Position numbers and translations under genes: made by a program | Notes under the pieces: generated by a model | The model's database searches: none | What the model was told of the DNA's origin: nothing | The model's input: only the letters and a program-made list of their open reading frames with translations | NCBI GenBank assembly: GCA_029194675.1 | Contig: JARFXP010000006.1 | Location: 114,701 to 178,700, forward strand | Origin: Nitrospira sp. | Lineage (GTDB): Bacteria > Nitrospirota > Nitrospiria > Nitrospirales > Nitrospiraceae | Reading direction: 5' to 3' | Length of the DNA: 64,000 nucleotides | Shown: one piece after another, positions 56,267 through 64,000 of the stretch | How the letters are laid out: each line of letters begins with the position of its first letter | How positions within the stretch are numbered: position 1 is the first letter of the stretch

Positions 56267-59200
56267 CGGCGCCTCCGTTCGTGCATCTGCATGTCCATTC
56301 CGATTACTCGCCAATGCGCGGTGTGTCGCCGCTGGAAGAACTCTGCCTCTCGGCACAGCGGCAAGGATTGCCCACCATGGCCTTGACTGATACGAACGGA
56401 TTGTACGGAGCGATCCGTTTTGTCGAGCAAGCGAAGCAACTGGGGTTCCGACCGGTTCTCGGCACTGAACTGACCACCGATGACCATCGGGCGATTTTGC
56501 TGGCCAAAACACCGGGCGGCTATGCCAACCTCTGTCGGGTGCTGTCGGAGAGACATTGCAATCCCTCGTTCGACGTTCTTTCATCAGTCTCACGCTATCG
56601 TGATGGTCTCATCATCTTCACGGACGACGAAGCGGCGCTCATGGCTTGGGCCAAAGACTCGCGGCAAGACCTCTATGTCGAATTGACGCCGGGACCTGCT
56701 ATGCATGATACCCTCCTCTTCAGCCGTCATATCGATCTTCCGCCCGTCGCTACCAATCGCGTGTACTTCTCTCATGCAGATGACTTTGTTACGCATCGCC
56801 TGTTGCGCGCCATTGCCCTCAACACGACTCTGTCACGACTACTCGAAAGAGCCTGTTGCGCACCGAGGCAATGGCTGATGCCTTCCGCGCTCATGGCATC
56901 CCAGTTTCCTCACGTTCCGGATGCGTTGGAGAACAGTGTCCGCATCGCAGAGACCTGCTACAGCGACTGGCGTTTTGGCGAGGCGATCTTTCCTGCCTTT
57001 CGCCGGCTGACCGATGAAGAAGCGTTTTTGACACTCAAAGCCAAAACCTATGCCGGTGCACAGGATCGATATGGTGTCATCACACAAGAGGTTCGTGACC
57101 GGATTGAAAAAGAGTTGACGATCATTCGAGGGAAACGCTTCGCTCACTATTTTCTTGTCGTGGAGGAAATTGTGACGGCGTCAAAACGGACCACCTGTGG
57201 CCGCGGTTCAGTCGCAGCATCAATCGTTTCGTACTGTCTTCACATCACCCACGTTGACCCGATCAAACATCATCTCTTCTTCGAACGGTTTCTCAATCCA
57301 GGCCGGAAAGATCCACCGGACATCGATATCGATTTTGCATGGGACGAGCGCGACAACGTTTTGAAATGGGTGTTCGAACAGTACGGCGATCGCCAGGCCG
57401 CCATGGTGGCAAACCAAAACGGTCTTGGGTTCCGGGCAGCCATCCGCGAGGTCGCCAAGGTGTACGGCATGCCGGGCGAAGAAATCGGCAGGATGTCTTC
57501 ACATGTTGTCCGTCAAAAAGATCTCCTCGGTTTTTCCACTCCGCCAACCAACGAGCAATGGCTTCATCGGCTGTCACAAATCCTACGGTTGAAAGCCCCG
57601 TGGCCTGAGATTCTGGCTCTGGCACTGAAGGCACAGAACCACTTTCGTCATCTTTCCATGCATTGTGGTGGAATCGTCATCGTACCGGATGAAATCCGAC
57701 GCTACGTGCCGGTGGAATACACGGCCAAGCGCTTGCCGGTCATCCAGTGGGAAAAGGACCAGACGGAGGACGCGGGACTCGTGAAGATCGATATCCTAGG
57801 CAACCGGTCGCTCGCTGTGATTCGAGATGCCCTCGCGGCCATCGCCACGCATACGGGCCGAACGATCGACTACGAAACCTGGGACCCGCTGAACGATGCC
57901 GCCACGCAGGAGGCGATCCGACGCGGCAACACGATCGGCTGCTTCTACATCGAATCGCCCGCCACGCGCCTCTTATTGAGAAAACTATGGACCGGCATGC
58001 CGCCGCACCGCCGCGCAGTGGCCAATGTCTTCGAGTATCTCGTCATGGTCTCGTCTCTGGTCAGACCTGCGACCAATCCTTTCGTCGAAGAGTTTATCCG
58101 CAGAGCGCAAGCAGGGTCATGCGCCTTCTGGCATCCCAAACTGAAGGGAGTTCTGAACGAAACACATTGTATCATGACGTATCAGGAAGACGTCTCGAAA
58201 GTGGCGATGGCACTGGCAGATTTCTCAATCGACGATGCCGACCAGCTCCGAAAAGTATTGAGCAAGAAACACAAGGCCAAGCAGCTACAGGATTACCGCG
58301 CCCAATTCTTTCGCGGTGCAGAGGAAAACAAAGTACCGCTCGGAACAATCAAGCAGATCTGGGCGATGATTATGAGTTTCGCAGGCTATAGTTTTTGCAA
58401 ACCTCACTCGGCCAGCTATGCGCAGGTGTCGTTCAAATCCGCCTATCTCCGCACTCACTATCCGGCAGAATTCATCGCCGCCGTCATCAGTAACCAAGGT
58501 GGCTTTTACTCAACCTTCGCGTACATCTCGGAAGCTCGCCGCATGGGACTGGCGATCCTCCTGCCGGACATCAACGAGAGCGACTGGGCCTACCACGGCG
58601 AAGGCGAGCGGCTGCGGATGGGCTTGATGCAGGTGAAGACGATTCCGAAAGAACTCGGCGAAAGGATTATCGAAGAACGCACAGGGAATGGCTCCTATCG
58701 GTCGCTTCATGATTTTCTGAGACGTGTGAAGCCGGAACCGACCCATGCCAGAGCATTGGTCCGCGCCGGCTGCTGTGACTCCATCGCCGGCGAGCTGACA
58801 AGGCCGGCCTTGATGTGGCGACTGTACGCGGGAAGCGATTTCACCTCAAGTCCCTTACCGATTCCGGATGACTATTCAGCCGCTCGGAAACGAGCCCAGG
58901 AGATCGAGTCGTTCGGCTTTCTGGCCAGCCGCCATCCCCTGACCCTTTACCGCAAGCAGATTGAACGGCTGCGGCCGGTGCCCGCCTCCCAAATGCATCG
59001 CTACGTCGGTCGGTGCATCACCATGGTCGGCTTGCTGATAACGGAGAAGGCGGCTGAGACCAAGCACGGCCATGCCATGGAATTCATCACCCTCGAAGAC
59101 AGCACCGCCCTTTACGATGCCACGCTGTTTCCCGAGGTCTATCGCCGCTGCTGTCATCTGCTTTCGCCAAACCAGCCGTACGTGGTTCGAGGACTCGTGG

Positions 59201-59322
59201 AAGAAGCATTCGGCGTCGTGACACTGACCGTGCTGGATCTCCAATCGTTGGAACCAATATGGGGCGAGAACCGAGGCCAACCGGCCCGACATGAGCACGC
59301 CAGCGACCGATTATGCCCATGA
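56263..59322 (+). CDS. dnaE2: Error-prone DNA polymerase III alpha homologue (DnaE2/ImuC)
   Basis: From ATG 56263 the protein has 1019 residues, a length typical of DnaE2. The PHP domain (FVHLHVHSDYSPMRGVSPLEEL) is intact at the first motif; the palm carries DPPDIDIDFAWDERDN with the catalytic Asp pair; GRGSVAASIVSYCL, NEYTKRLPVIQWEKDQTEDAG-like region and the C-terminal OB-fold (CITMVGLLITEKAAETKHGH) follow. It performs damage-induced mutagenic synthesis together with ImuB. The stop codon overlaps the palindrome at 59319-59349. The upstream frame extension to 56068 lies inside imuB and is rejected. Confidence 0.95.
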   Translation: MTAPPFVHLHVHSDYSPMRGVSPLEELCLSAQRQGLPTMALTDTNGLYGAIRFVEQAKQLGFRPVLGTELTTDDHRAILLAKTPGGYANLCRVLSERHCNPSFDVLSSVSRYRDGLIIFTDDEAALMAWAKDSRQDLYVELTPGPAMHDTLLFSRHIDLPPVATNRVYFSHADDFVTHRLLRAIALNTTLSRLLERACCAPRQWLMPSALMASQFPHVPDALENSVRIAETCYSDWRFGEAIFPAFRRLTDEEAFLTLKAKTYAGAQDRYGVITQEVRDRIEKELTIIRGKRFAHYFLVVEEIVTASKRTTCGRGSVAASIVSYCLHITHVDPIKHHLFFERFLNPGRKDPPDIDIDFAWDERDNVLKWVFEQYGDRQAAMVANQNGLGFRAAIREVAKVYGMPGEEIGRMSSHVVRQKDLLGFSTPPTNEQWLHRLSQILRLKAPWPEILALALKAQNHFRHLSMHCGGIVIVPDEIRRYVPVEYTAKRLPVIQWEKDQTEDAGLVKIDILGNRSLAVIRDALAAIATHTGRTIDYETWDPLNDAATQEAIRRGNTIGCFYIESPATRLLLRKLWTGMPPHRRAVANVFEYLVMVSSLVRPATNPFVEEFIRRAQAGSCAFWHPKLKGVLNETHCIMTYQEDVSKVAMALADFSIDDADQLRKVLSKKHKAKQLQDYRAQFFRGAEENKVPLGTIKQIWAMIMSFAGYSFCKPHSASYAQVSFKSAYLRTHYPAEFIAAVISNQGGFYSTFAYISEARRMGLAILLPDINESDWAYHGEGERLRMGLMQVKTIPKELGERIIEERTGNGSYRSLHDFLRRVKPEPTHARALVRAGCCDSIAGELTRPALMWRLYAGSDFTSSPLPIPDDYSAARKRAQEIESFGFLASRHPLTLYRKQIERLRPVPASQMHRYVGRCITMVGLLITEKAAETKHGHAMEFITLEDSTALYDATLFPEVYRRCCHLLSPNQPYVVRGLVEEAFGVVTLTVLDLQSLEPIWGENRGQPARHEHASDRLCP

Positions 59323-59349
59323 GTTATAGGAATCCCTTCTATAACTCAT
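59319..59349. repeat. Perfect palindrome between dnaE2 and fic
   Basis: ATGAGTTATAG (59319-59329) and CTATAACTCAT (59339-59349) are perfect 11-base arms around 9 bases. It overlaps the dnaE2 stop codon and ends 43 bases before the fic ATG. It could act as a terminator stem or as an operator for the winged-helix Fic protein. Confidence 0.65.
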
Positions 59350-59392
59350 AAAAGTGATCTATCATGAGCCATACGAGAGTGGTCTATCGCCC

Positions 59393-60517
59393 ATGACATG
59401 GAATTGGCAGCAAGACGACTGGCCGAACTTCACCTATGACAGCGAAGCTCTTGCTCAAAGCGAAACCCAATTTATCCACGAAGCGGGTGTGGTTCATGGT
59501 GCCATCAAACACCTCACAGCGGGCGATAAGTCGCAGCTCGCCATCGAGCTGATCAGTGGCGAAGCCGTCACCACTTCGGAGATCGAGGGGGAGATACTCA
59601 ACCGTGACTCCGTGCAATCCTCCATTCGCCGGAACTTCGGGCTGGATACGGACAACAGGAAAATCCCTCTTGCTGAACAGGGCATTGCCGCCCTGATGTC
59701 CGATCTCTATCAGCACGTCGGTACCGCGCTTTCTGAAGAACAGCTGTTCGGCTGGCACGCGATGCTGATGCATGGACGGAAAGACCTGACCACGATTGGG
59801 GCGTACCGGACCACACAGAATCCGATGCAGGTGGTGTCGGGCCCCATCGGAACTCCCAAGGTGCATTTTGAAGCGCCACCATCGCACAGGGTTTCGATGG
59901 AGATGAACAGGTTTCTCTCGTGGTTCAACCACACGGCACCGGGGGGCCAGCAGTCACTCCCGGCATTGACCTGGGCAGGCATCGCACACCTGTACTTCGA
60001 ATCGATCCATCCGTTTGAAGACGGCAATGGACGGATTGGGCGAGCGCTGTCGGAGAAGGCCTTGTCCCGGACCCTAGGCAGGCCGACGCTCATCGCACTG
60101 TCTCAGACGATCTACCGGAACCGGGAGGCCTATTACACGGCTCTTGAGGACAACAATAAGGTATTGGACATCACGGACTGGCTCATCTATTTCACACGAA
60201 CCGTGCTGGAAGCGCAGCAGTACACCCAACGCCTCATCGATTTTCTCATTGCCAAGACCAGGCTGTATGATCGGCTACGTGGAACGCTCAATGAACGGCA
60301 AGACAAAGTGCTGGCCCGCATGTTTCGGGAGGGGCTGGACGGATTCAAAGGTGGTCTCAGTGCGGAGAACTATCTCAAAATCACACACACCTCCAGAGCC
60401 ACCGCCACCAGAGATCTCCAGAGCCTGGTCGAACTGGGCGCGCTCCGAAAAACCGGTGAACTCAAACATACCCGGTATTGGTTGAGCATCCTCAAAGAGT
60501 CCGACAAACAATCGTAG
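59393..60517 (+). CDS. Fic-domain AMP-transferase with DUF4172-type N-terminus and winged helix
   Basis: From ATG 59393 the protein has 374 residues. The N-terminus MTWNWQQDDWPNFTYD is of the DUF4172 type. The Fic core has HPFEDGNGRIGR (His206 to Arg217), complete for AMP transfer. An inhibitory motif TSEIEGE (Thr61 to Gly66, S/TxxxEG) indicates a class II autoinhibited enzyme. The last 70 residues resemble a winged helix (LSAENYLKITHTSRATATRDLQSL), suggesting DNA binding and self-regulation. Target protein unknown; it opens an accessory region rich in toxin modules. Confidence 0.88.
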   Translation: MTWNWQQDDWPNFTYDSEALAQSETQFIHEAGVVHGAIKHLTAGDKSQLAIELISGEAVTTSEIEGEILNRDSVQSSIRRNFGLDTDNRKIPLAEQGIAALMSDLYQHVGTALSEEQLFGWHAMLMHGRKDLTTIGAYRTTQNPMQVVSGPIGTPKVHFEAPPSHRVSMEMNRFLSWFNHTAPGGQQSLPALTWAGIAHLYFESIHPFEDGNGRIGRALSEKALSRTLGRPTLIALSQTIYRNREAYYTALEDNNKVLDITDWLIYFTRTVLEAQQYTQRLIDFLIAKTRLYDRLRGTLNERQDKVLARMFREGLDGFKGGLSAENYLKITHTSRATATRDLQSLVELGALRKTGELKHTRYWLSILKESDKQS

Positions 60518-60568
60518 TCGTTGACTACGAGAGTGAGACTCTGACATGGATGCATGGAATTCGAGGTC

Positions 60569-60620
60569 TTGACGAAGCTTGCCAACCGGCATAGTATCTA
60601 CACCGTATCTACACAGGAGG
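60569..60620 (+). promoter_or_regulatory. mazEF promoter with tandem GTATCTACAC operator-like repeat
   Basis: TTGACG (60569-60574) and TAGTAT (60592-60597) are separated by 17 bases. GTATCTACAC occurs at 60594-60603 and 60605-60614, directly overlapping the -10 box and start region. AGGAGG at 60615-60620 precedes the ATG. Confidence 0.65.
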
Positions 60621-60627
60621 GCGGTGC

Positions 60628-60870
60628 ATGAAAACCACGGCACAGAAGTGGGGAAACAGTCTGGCGATCCGAGTCCCGAAAAGTGTCGCCATGCAGGTTG
60701 GGCTCAAAGCACAGGACGATTTGGAGATCGAGGTGCAGGACGGCAACGTCGTGTTGAAACCTCAACTTCGGCGAGTCTATCGCCTCGACGACCTCGTCAA
60801 ACGGATCACCCCGAAGAACGTGCACAGCGAAATTGATACAGGCATCCCGATCGGCCGCGAGATCTGGTGA
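60628..60870 (+). CDS. mazE: MazE-family antitoxin (AbrB fold)
   Basis: An 80-residue protein with the MazE start KTTAQKWGNSLAIRVPKSVA followed by VGLKAQDDLEIEVQDGNVVL. It neutralises MazF and binds its own promoter, probably the direct repeats just upstream. It overlaps mazF by four bases. Confidence 0.9.
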   Translation: MKTTAQKWGNSLAIRVPKSVAMQVGLKAQDDLEIEVQDGNVVLKPQLRRVYRLDDLVKRITPKNVHSEIDTGIPIGREIW

Positions 60871-61208
60871 TAAAGAAACCCGCCTATGTTCCAGATCGAG
60901 GGGATATCGTGTGGCTGCAATTCAACCCCCAATCCGGCCATGAACAGGCCGGGCATCGTCCTGCGATCGTCCTTTCACCAGCCAGCTATAATCGTGCTAG
61001 TGGGCTGATGCTCTGCTGTCCCATGACCAGCCAGAAAAAGGGCTACCCCTTCGAGGTCGTCATAAGCGATGATCCTCAGCAAACAAGCGTCGCGCTGGCG
61101 GATCAAGTCAAGAGCCTCGATTGGAAAGCACGAAAAGCCGTCAAAAAAGGGACAGCCTCCCTCAACGTCGTCATGGAAACCTTGAGCAAGCTCCAGACGC
61201 TGCTTTAG
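60867..61208 (+). CDS. mazF: MazF-family endoribonuclease toxin
   Basis: A 113-residue toxin starting at GTG: YVPDRGDIVWLQFNPQSGHEQAGHRPAIVLSP, then CPMTSQKKGYPFEV and DQVKSLDWKARKA. The catalytic Arg and Thr are in RPAIVL and PMTSQ. Translation is coupled to mazE by the GTGA overlap. Confidence 0.93.
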   Translation: MIKKPAYVPDRGDIVWLQFNPQSGHEQAGHRPAIVLSPASYNRASGLMLCCPMTSQKKGYPFEVVISDDPQQTSVALADQVKSLDWKARKAVKKGTASLNVVMETLSKLQTLL

Positions 61209-61306
61209 CCTCACTCCCAGCCGCGAGGGCATTTTCCCGTCGTTGAGGAAGGACAGAGTTGCCACACCGCACGGGATTTATCGTGCACTCAGAAGATATG
61301 GTGCGA

Positions 61307-61335
61307 TTGCTTTCATCGGTGACCTGACATACAAT
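61307..61335 (+). promoter_or_regulatory. Promoter of the second toxin-antitoxin module
   Basis: TTGCTT (61307-61312) and TACAAT (61330-61335) with a 17-base spacer. The start codon at 61359 follows an AAGGAG. Confidence 0.55.
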
Positions 61336-61358
61336 TTCTTCCATTAAGGAGCGCTCGA

Positions 61359-61556
61359 ATGAGCACGAAGGAAGCCGTTCTAGACCTTGTGCGAAAGCTG
61401 CCTGACGACTGCTCGCTTGACGACATCCAGTACCATCTCTATGTCCTGCAAACGATCGAGCGGGGCAGAGCGGAAATCGCACAAGGCAATACCGTCAGTC
61501 ACGAACAGGTCAAGCAAGAGTTACGGGCAAAGTGGCTGAAGAACGGCGTGAAGTAA
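61359..61556 (+). CDS. Putative antitoxin paired with RelE/ParE-type toxin
   Basis: A 65-residue protein (MSTKEAVLDLVRKLPDDCSL) with a helical C-terminal segment IERGRAEIAQGNTVSHEQVKQ, a pattern common in small antitoxins preceding ParE/RelE genes. It overlaps the toxin gene by 25 bases. The family cannot be named with certainty. Confidence 0.65.
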   Translation: MSTKEAVLDLVRKLPDDCSLDDIQYHLYVLQTIERGRAEIAQGNTVSHEQVKQELRAKWLKNGVK

Positions 61557-61844
61557 TCTGGACAACCAGCGCTCGAAACGAACTCGACGACATCATCGCC
61601 TACATCGCCAAAGACGCTCCTCTCTCCGCACTGGCCTTTCTTGAAGAAGTCCTGAGTACCGCCGACTCGCTCTTCTCACTCGCAGAGCGTGGTCGGGTCG
61701 TCCCTGAACTACGGAACCCGTTCATCCGTGAACTCTTCATCAAACATTACCGTCTATTCTTTCTATGAAATTCAGGACCGCACGGTGTATGTGCTCGGCT
61801 TCATTTATGGAGCCAGAGACTTCAAGCCCCACGAGACGAATTGA
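61532..61844 (+). pseudogene. RelE/ParE-family toxin disrupted by a one-base frameshift
   Basis: The frame starting at GTG 61532 reads VIWTTSARNELDDIIAYIAK and continues to KHYRLFFL, then stops at 61766-61768. Reading on in the next frame gives YEIQDRTVYVLGFIYGARDF to a stop at 61842-61844, exactly the C-terminal sequence expected for a ParE-type toxin. The shift lies in a run of CTATTCTTTCTATG. So either the gene is broken or the sequence has a one-base error. Confidence 0.75.
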
Positions 61845-62436
61845 GCAGATAGTTCTCCTTATCTAACACAGGCCACACCGATTGATCGCCTTCATCACAG
61901 ACTGGGCGAATTGACTGGTGGTCTGGGAGGAATGACAATACGTCTAGGCTCATACTGATGATCACAAATTGCGAACAGCGAATTGCTTTGACTGTCGTAG
62001 GCCTATATAGGACACGCTAGGGACTTGCACTACTGAACGATGAATGCATCCTGAATCCAGAGAGCCCAGCAATGCACAATACAAGATCCGACCCCGTCTT
62101 TACTGCGCGGAGGCCGCTGTACTCGATCTATTCTACTTCCACTACACTCGATCACTAACCCGTTTGGGGTCTTCTTTGACACAAGAAAGCTGATAGTCCC
62201 AACCACCGGCCGGGAGAGTCTGCTGTTGACTCTTCAAGGCTTGATCTCTGACATCCTCTTAGTCATGACAGCTTTGAGCATCAGGCGTCGGTTCAAGGCG
62301 AACTGAGATGAGTCACAAGAAGATCAATCTGTGATCTTCCTACAAGGAACCCCTTTGAGTGTCTAGTTTCGGCTCCTTGCGTCTCGAAAACGGCTTGTTA
62401 GCGAGAGCTACATACCATTTAATCACAGCGCAAAAG
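61845..62436. other. Intergenic region, no gene; remnant repeat text
   Basis: Nothing with coding character was seen over about 590 bases. AAGATCCGACCCCGTCTTTA at 62082-62101 resembles the REP-type sequences that accompany single-copy transposases in related genomes. A similar GATC-CGACCCC word occurs on the opposite strand near 63880. Confidence 0.4.
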
Positions 62437-63042
62437 TCAAGTGCTTGGCAGGGGAGCGAATCTAGTAAACCATTTCGTCACCTGCGGGACTGACGATACT
62501 GGTTTTGATTGTGTTTCCGCCGATTCACAACCAAGCGGTTCCTCGGACACCGTTAACGGCACTCGTACTGTAAATTTTTCAGATGGAATAGTCTTGGTTA
62601 TAGTATTCGGCGTTTGTTCAGAAGGAACATACTCACCCGGCTCAACCGTAAGCTCAATTTGTGGTGGTTGCAAGTCTAGATAATACTGCCAGCTTGGCCT
62701 CGCCGCTCCCGGCTTCCATGGGATACGCTGCTGGACACCTTTGGAATTATCTTGCCTTGCATAGATTGTTAGGTACCCAGAACTTCTCTCATCCTGAGGG
62801 TTACCACAGATCGTCCCAGATATACTTGAATCATATTCAAAAATCTTCAACAAACTCCCAGATGACTCGCGCCACTCAGATCGCAGATTGAACTTCAAGT
62901 TATCAAATGAAAAACTCTTGCACTTAGAACAGTCTACTGGCGGGATTTTATCGTGGGCATGGAGTTCCCTTGTCTTCTCCAACATTTTAGCATTGGCTGT
63001 GGCGTCGGCCCTCTCTTGCTCTTGCTTAAAGTGGGCCAACAT
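62437..63042 (-). CDS. Hypothetical protein, AT-rich accessory gene
   Basis: A 201-residue protein with no signal peptide and no recognised domain. Two Cys (CSKCKSFSFDN) near residue 38, and a possible beta-sandwich region in the C-terminal half (LDLQPPQIELTVEPGEYV). It begins 8 bases after the stop of the HExxH gene on the same strand, so the two form an operon. The codon use and lower GC differ from the rest of the window, suggesting acquisition. Confidence 0.55.
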   Translation of the reverse strand: MLAHFKQEQERADATANAKMLEKTRELHAHDKIPPVDCSKCKSFSFDNLKFNLRSEWRESSGSLLKIFEYDSSISGTICGNPQDERSSGYLTIYARQDNSKGVQQRIPWKPGAARPSWQYYLDLQPPQIELTVEPGEYVPSEQTPNTITKTIPSEKFTVRVPLTVSEEPLGCESAETQSKPVSSVPQVTKWFTRFAPLPST

Positions 63043-63050
63043 GAATTTTA

Positions 63051-63647
63051 TTATTCCTTTTTTGCCTGTTCCATAGTACTGTCACAAATTATAGGAAAAT
63101 CTCGCGTCGCCAAAAATTTTGTCTTCACTTCCTGTGAAAACGTTTTTTCGACTTCCTTAGCTATTTCCTCAGCATGTTTGGCGTGAGTTCTTTCATGGGT
63201 CTCGACGTGTTCGACAACGCGATTCCATTCCTGTGCGCACTGTGATGCCTCTGGCCAGTTATGCTTCCAATTAATACGGTGCATTTGCGGCTTAGCCTGG
63301 TATGTTACAGTTGTTAGCTTTGTAACCTTGAGGCACACCTTGCCGTTTCCGGCATCTCCTGCCTTCGATAAATTGTCGGCATAATACCCATAATATGGAG
63401 CCCAACCTGGTTCCGTGTATCCCAGAATCCCTTTGTCGGGATCAACGCCCTGAGCTTTTTGTTCGTCCTCTGTCATGTGCCTTTTCATATAAGTTTTGGA
63501 ATATTGCTCCAACTTTGAACAGGGTATTTCTTGGGTATCTAATTCGAATTGTGGAAGGAACTCTTGAGCATTCGTTGAGCGAGATGGAATTATTGCAATA
63601 ACTATATAAAACAACCCAAGTGTTCCCAAGAGTCGAGGATATCGCAT
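63051..63647 (-). CDS. Exported putative zinc protease (DUF922-like)
   Basis: A 198-residue protein with a signal segment (LLGTLGLFYIVIAIIPSRSTNAQ). Near the C-terminus is HVETHERTHAKHAEEI, containing HERTH (HExxH, residues 151-155) with a further His three residues on, and a preceding CAQEWNRVVEHV. This is the layout of small DUF922-type secreted zinc proteases. Several Cys pairs may form disulfides. It is the first of a two-gene AT-rich unit. Substrate unknown. Confidence 0.6.
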   Translation of the reverse strand: MRYPRLLGTLGLFYIVIAIIPSRSTNAQEFLPQFELDTQEIPCSKLEQYSKTYMKRHMTEDEQKAQGVDPDKGILGYTEPGWAPYYGYYADNLSKAGDAGNGKVCLKVTKLTTVTYQAKPQMHRINWKHNWPEASQCAQEWNRVVEHVETHERTHAKHAEEIAKEVEKTFSQEVKTKFLATRDFPIICDSTMEQAKKE

Positions 63648-64000
63648 CCGCTCACCCCTTCTACCTTAATAATATTAGGAATTTCAAAAACGACGGGATA
63701 TTAGGACTTTGGCTACTCTGCGTCAAGGCGAGAATTATGCCCGTCTCAAGAAGGATAGAGACATAACGGTAAGGCAAACAAAACCCAACTTGGAATAAAA
63801 TGGCAGTTTGTTTGCGGTTTTTCCTCTTGCCTCGATTCCGTGAACGGGGTCAAAAGTTGGGGTCGGGGGTCAAAAGTTGGGGTCGGATCTTGAACCGTGC
63901 ATGGCGCAGGAGAGCCGATTCGATCTTGCCGCTCATTGTTCCAGACACCCCTCCTGTTCTCCAGCCACTCCTCTGCTCATTGCGTCCCACCGTAGTTTTT
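63648..64000. other. Window end; no complete gene, short tandem repeat
   Basis: No supported gene. It contains the tandem duplication at 63848-63887. The final 90 bases hold short frames without recognisable sequence; a coding region may begin past the edge. Confidence 0.35.
63848..63887. repeat. 20-base tandem duplication
   Basis: GGGTCAAAAGTTGGGGTCGG occurs twice in a row with no spacer, at 63848-63867 and 63868-63887. It is followed by GATCTTGAAC and is related to the GATCCGACCCC word at 62084 on the other strand. This type of sequence often flanks REP-associated transposases. Confidence 0.7.

Noticed and set aside
63848..63887. CRISPR array
   Set aside because: Only two adjoining copies with no spacers; it is a tandem duplication.
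63901..64000. Start of a transposase gene at the right edge
   Set aside because: Position next to REP-like words is suggestive, but none of the frames in the last 100 bases shows a transposase start.

Overview
The window reads as chromosomal sequence of a nitrite-oxidising bacterium of the genus Nitrospira or a close relative. This is inferred from gene content, not from a marker gene. One minus-strand cluster encodes most of the reductive TCA cycle (ATP-citrate lyase aclB-aclA, aconitase, monomeric NADP isocitrate dehydrogenase, a soluble-type fumarate reductase pair, succinyl-CoA ligase sucC-sucD). Close by is a five-gene 2-oxoacid:ferredoxin oxidoreductase operon. That pairing, moderately high GC and a diderm cell plan (secretin, lipoprotein, beta-barrel protein) fit autotrophic Nitrospirota. 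No rRNA, tRNA or CRISPR array was seen.

Layout. 1-12.7 kb holds envelope and secretion-type genes: a cut-off phosphoesterase, a lipoprotein, an M48 peptidase, an AIM24-type protein, a Tat-exported amidohydrolase, a 1376-residue TPR/transmembrane/pseudopilin-like fusion divergent from a short GspD secretin, a PilZ protein and an outer-membrane barrel. 13.1-25.7 kb is the rTCA cluster, with a good promoter in front of aclB and palindromic repeats in nearly every gene junction. 25.9-31.5 kb is a patchwork: Fpg glycosylase, dual-specificity phosphatase, small zinc-ribbon proteins, a trypsin-like protease beside a HigBA toxin-antitoxin pair, and an Rsm22-type methyltransferase. 31.6-35.8 kb is the ferredoxin oxidoreductase operon, separated from its upstream neighbour by a strong bidirectional terminator and driven by a near-consensus promoter.

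36.2-43.2 kb carries housekeeping metabolism: an orphan MTHFR C-terminal domain protein, queF, apaH, a di-iron hydroxylase, the folate/pantothenate operon folD-metF-panB, and a beta-propeller protein with a Cys-rich partner. 43.3-52.2 kb is a long minus-strand operon joining translation and lipid synthesis: rpsF-ssb-rpsR-yceD-rpmF-plsX-fabH-fabD-fabG-acpP-fabF-rnc-cyclophilin. 52.4-59.3 kb runs on the plus strand: a large MscS-type channel and an imuB-like/dnaE2 mutasome pair behind a perfect 15-bp palindrome. 59.4-64 kb is an accessory region: a Fic enzyme with a palindrome at its start, MazEF, a RelE/ParE-type module whose toxin is frameshifted, and an AT-richer pair of genes including a secreted HExxH protein, ending in short tandem repeats.

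The carbon-fixation genes work together. AclBA cleaves citrate to acetyl-CoA and oxaloacetate; fumarate reductase, succinyl-CoA ligase, the reductive isocitrate dehydrogenase and aconitase regenerate citrate; the ferredoxin oxidoreductase performs one of the two ferredoxin-dependent carboxylations. The second oxidoreductase, fumarase, malate dehydrogenase and any membrane anchor for fumarate reductase are not in this window.
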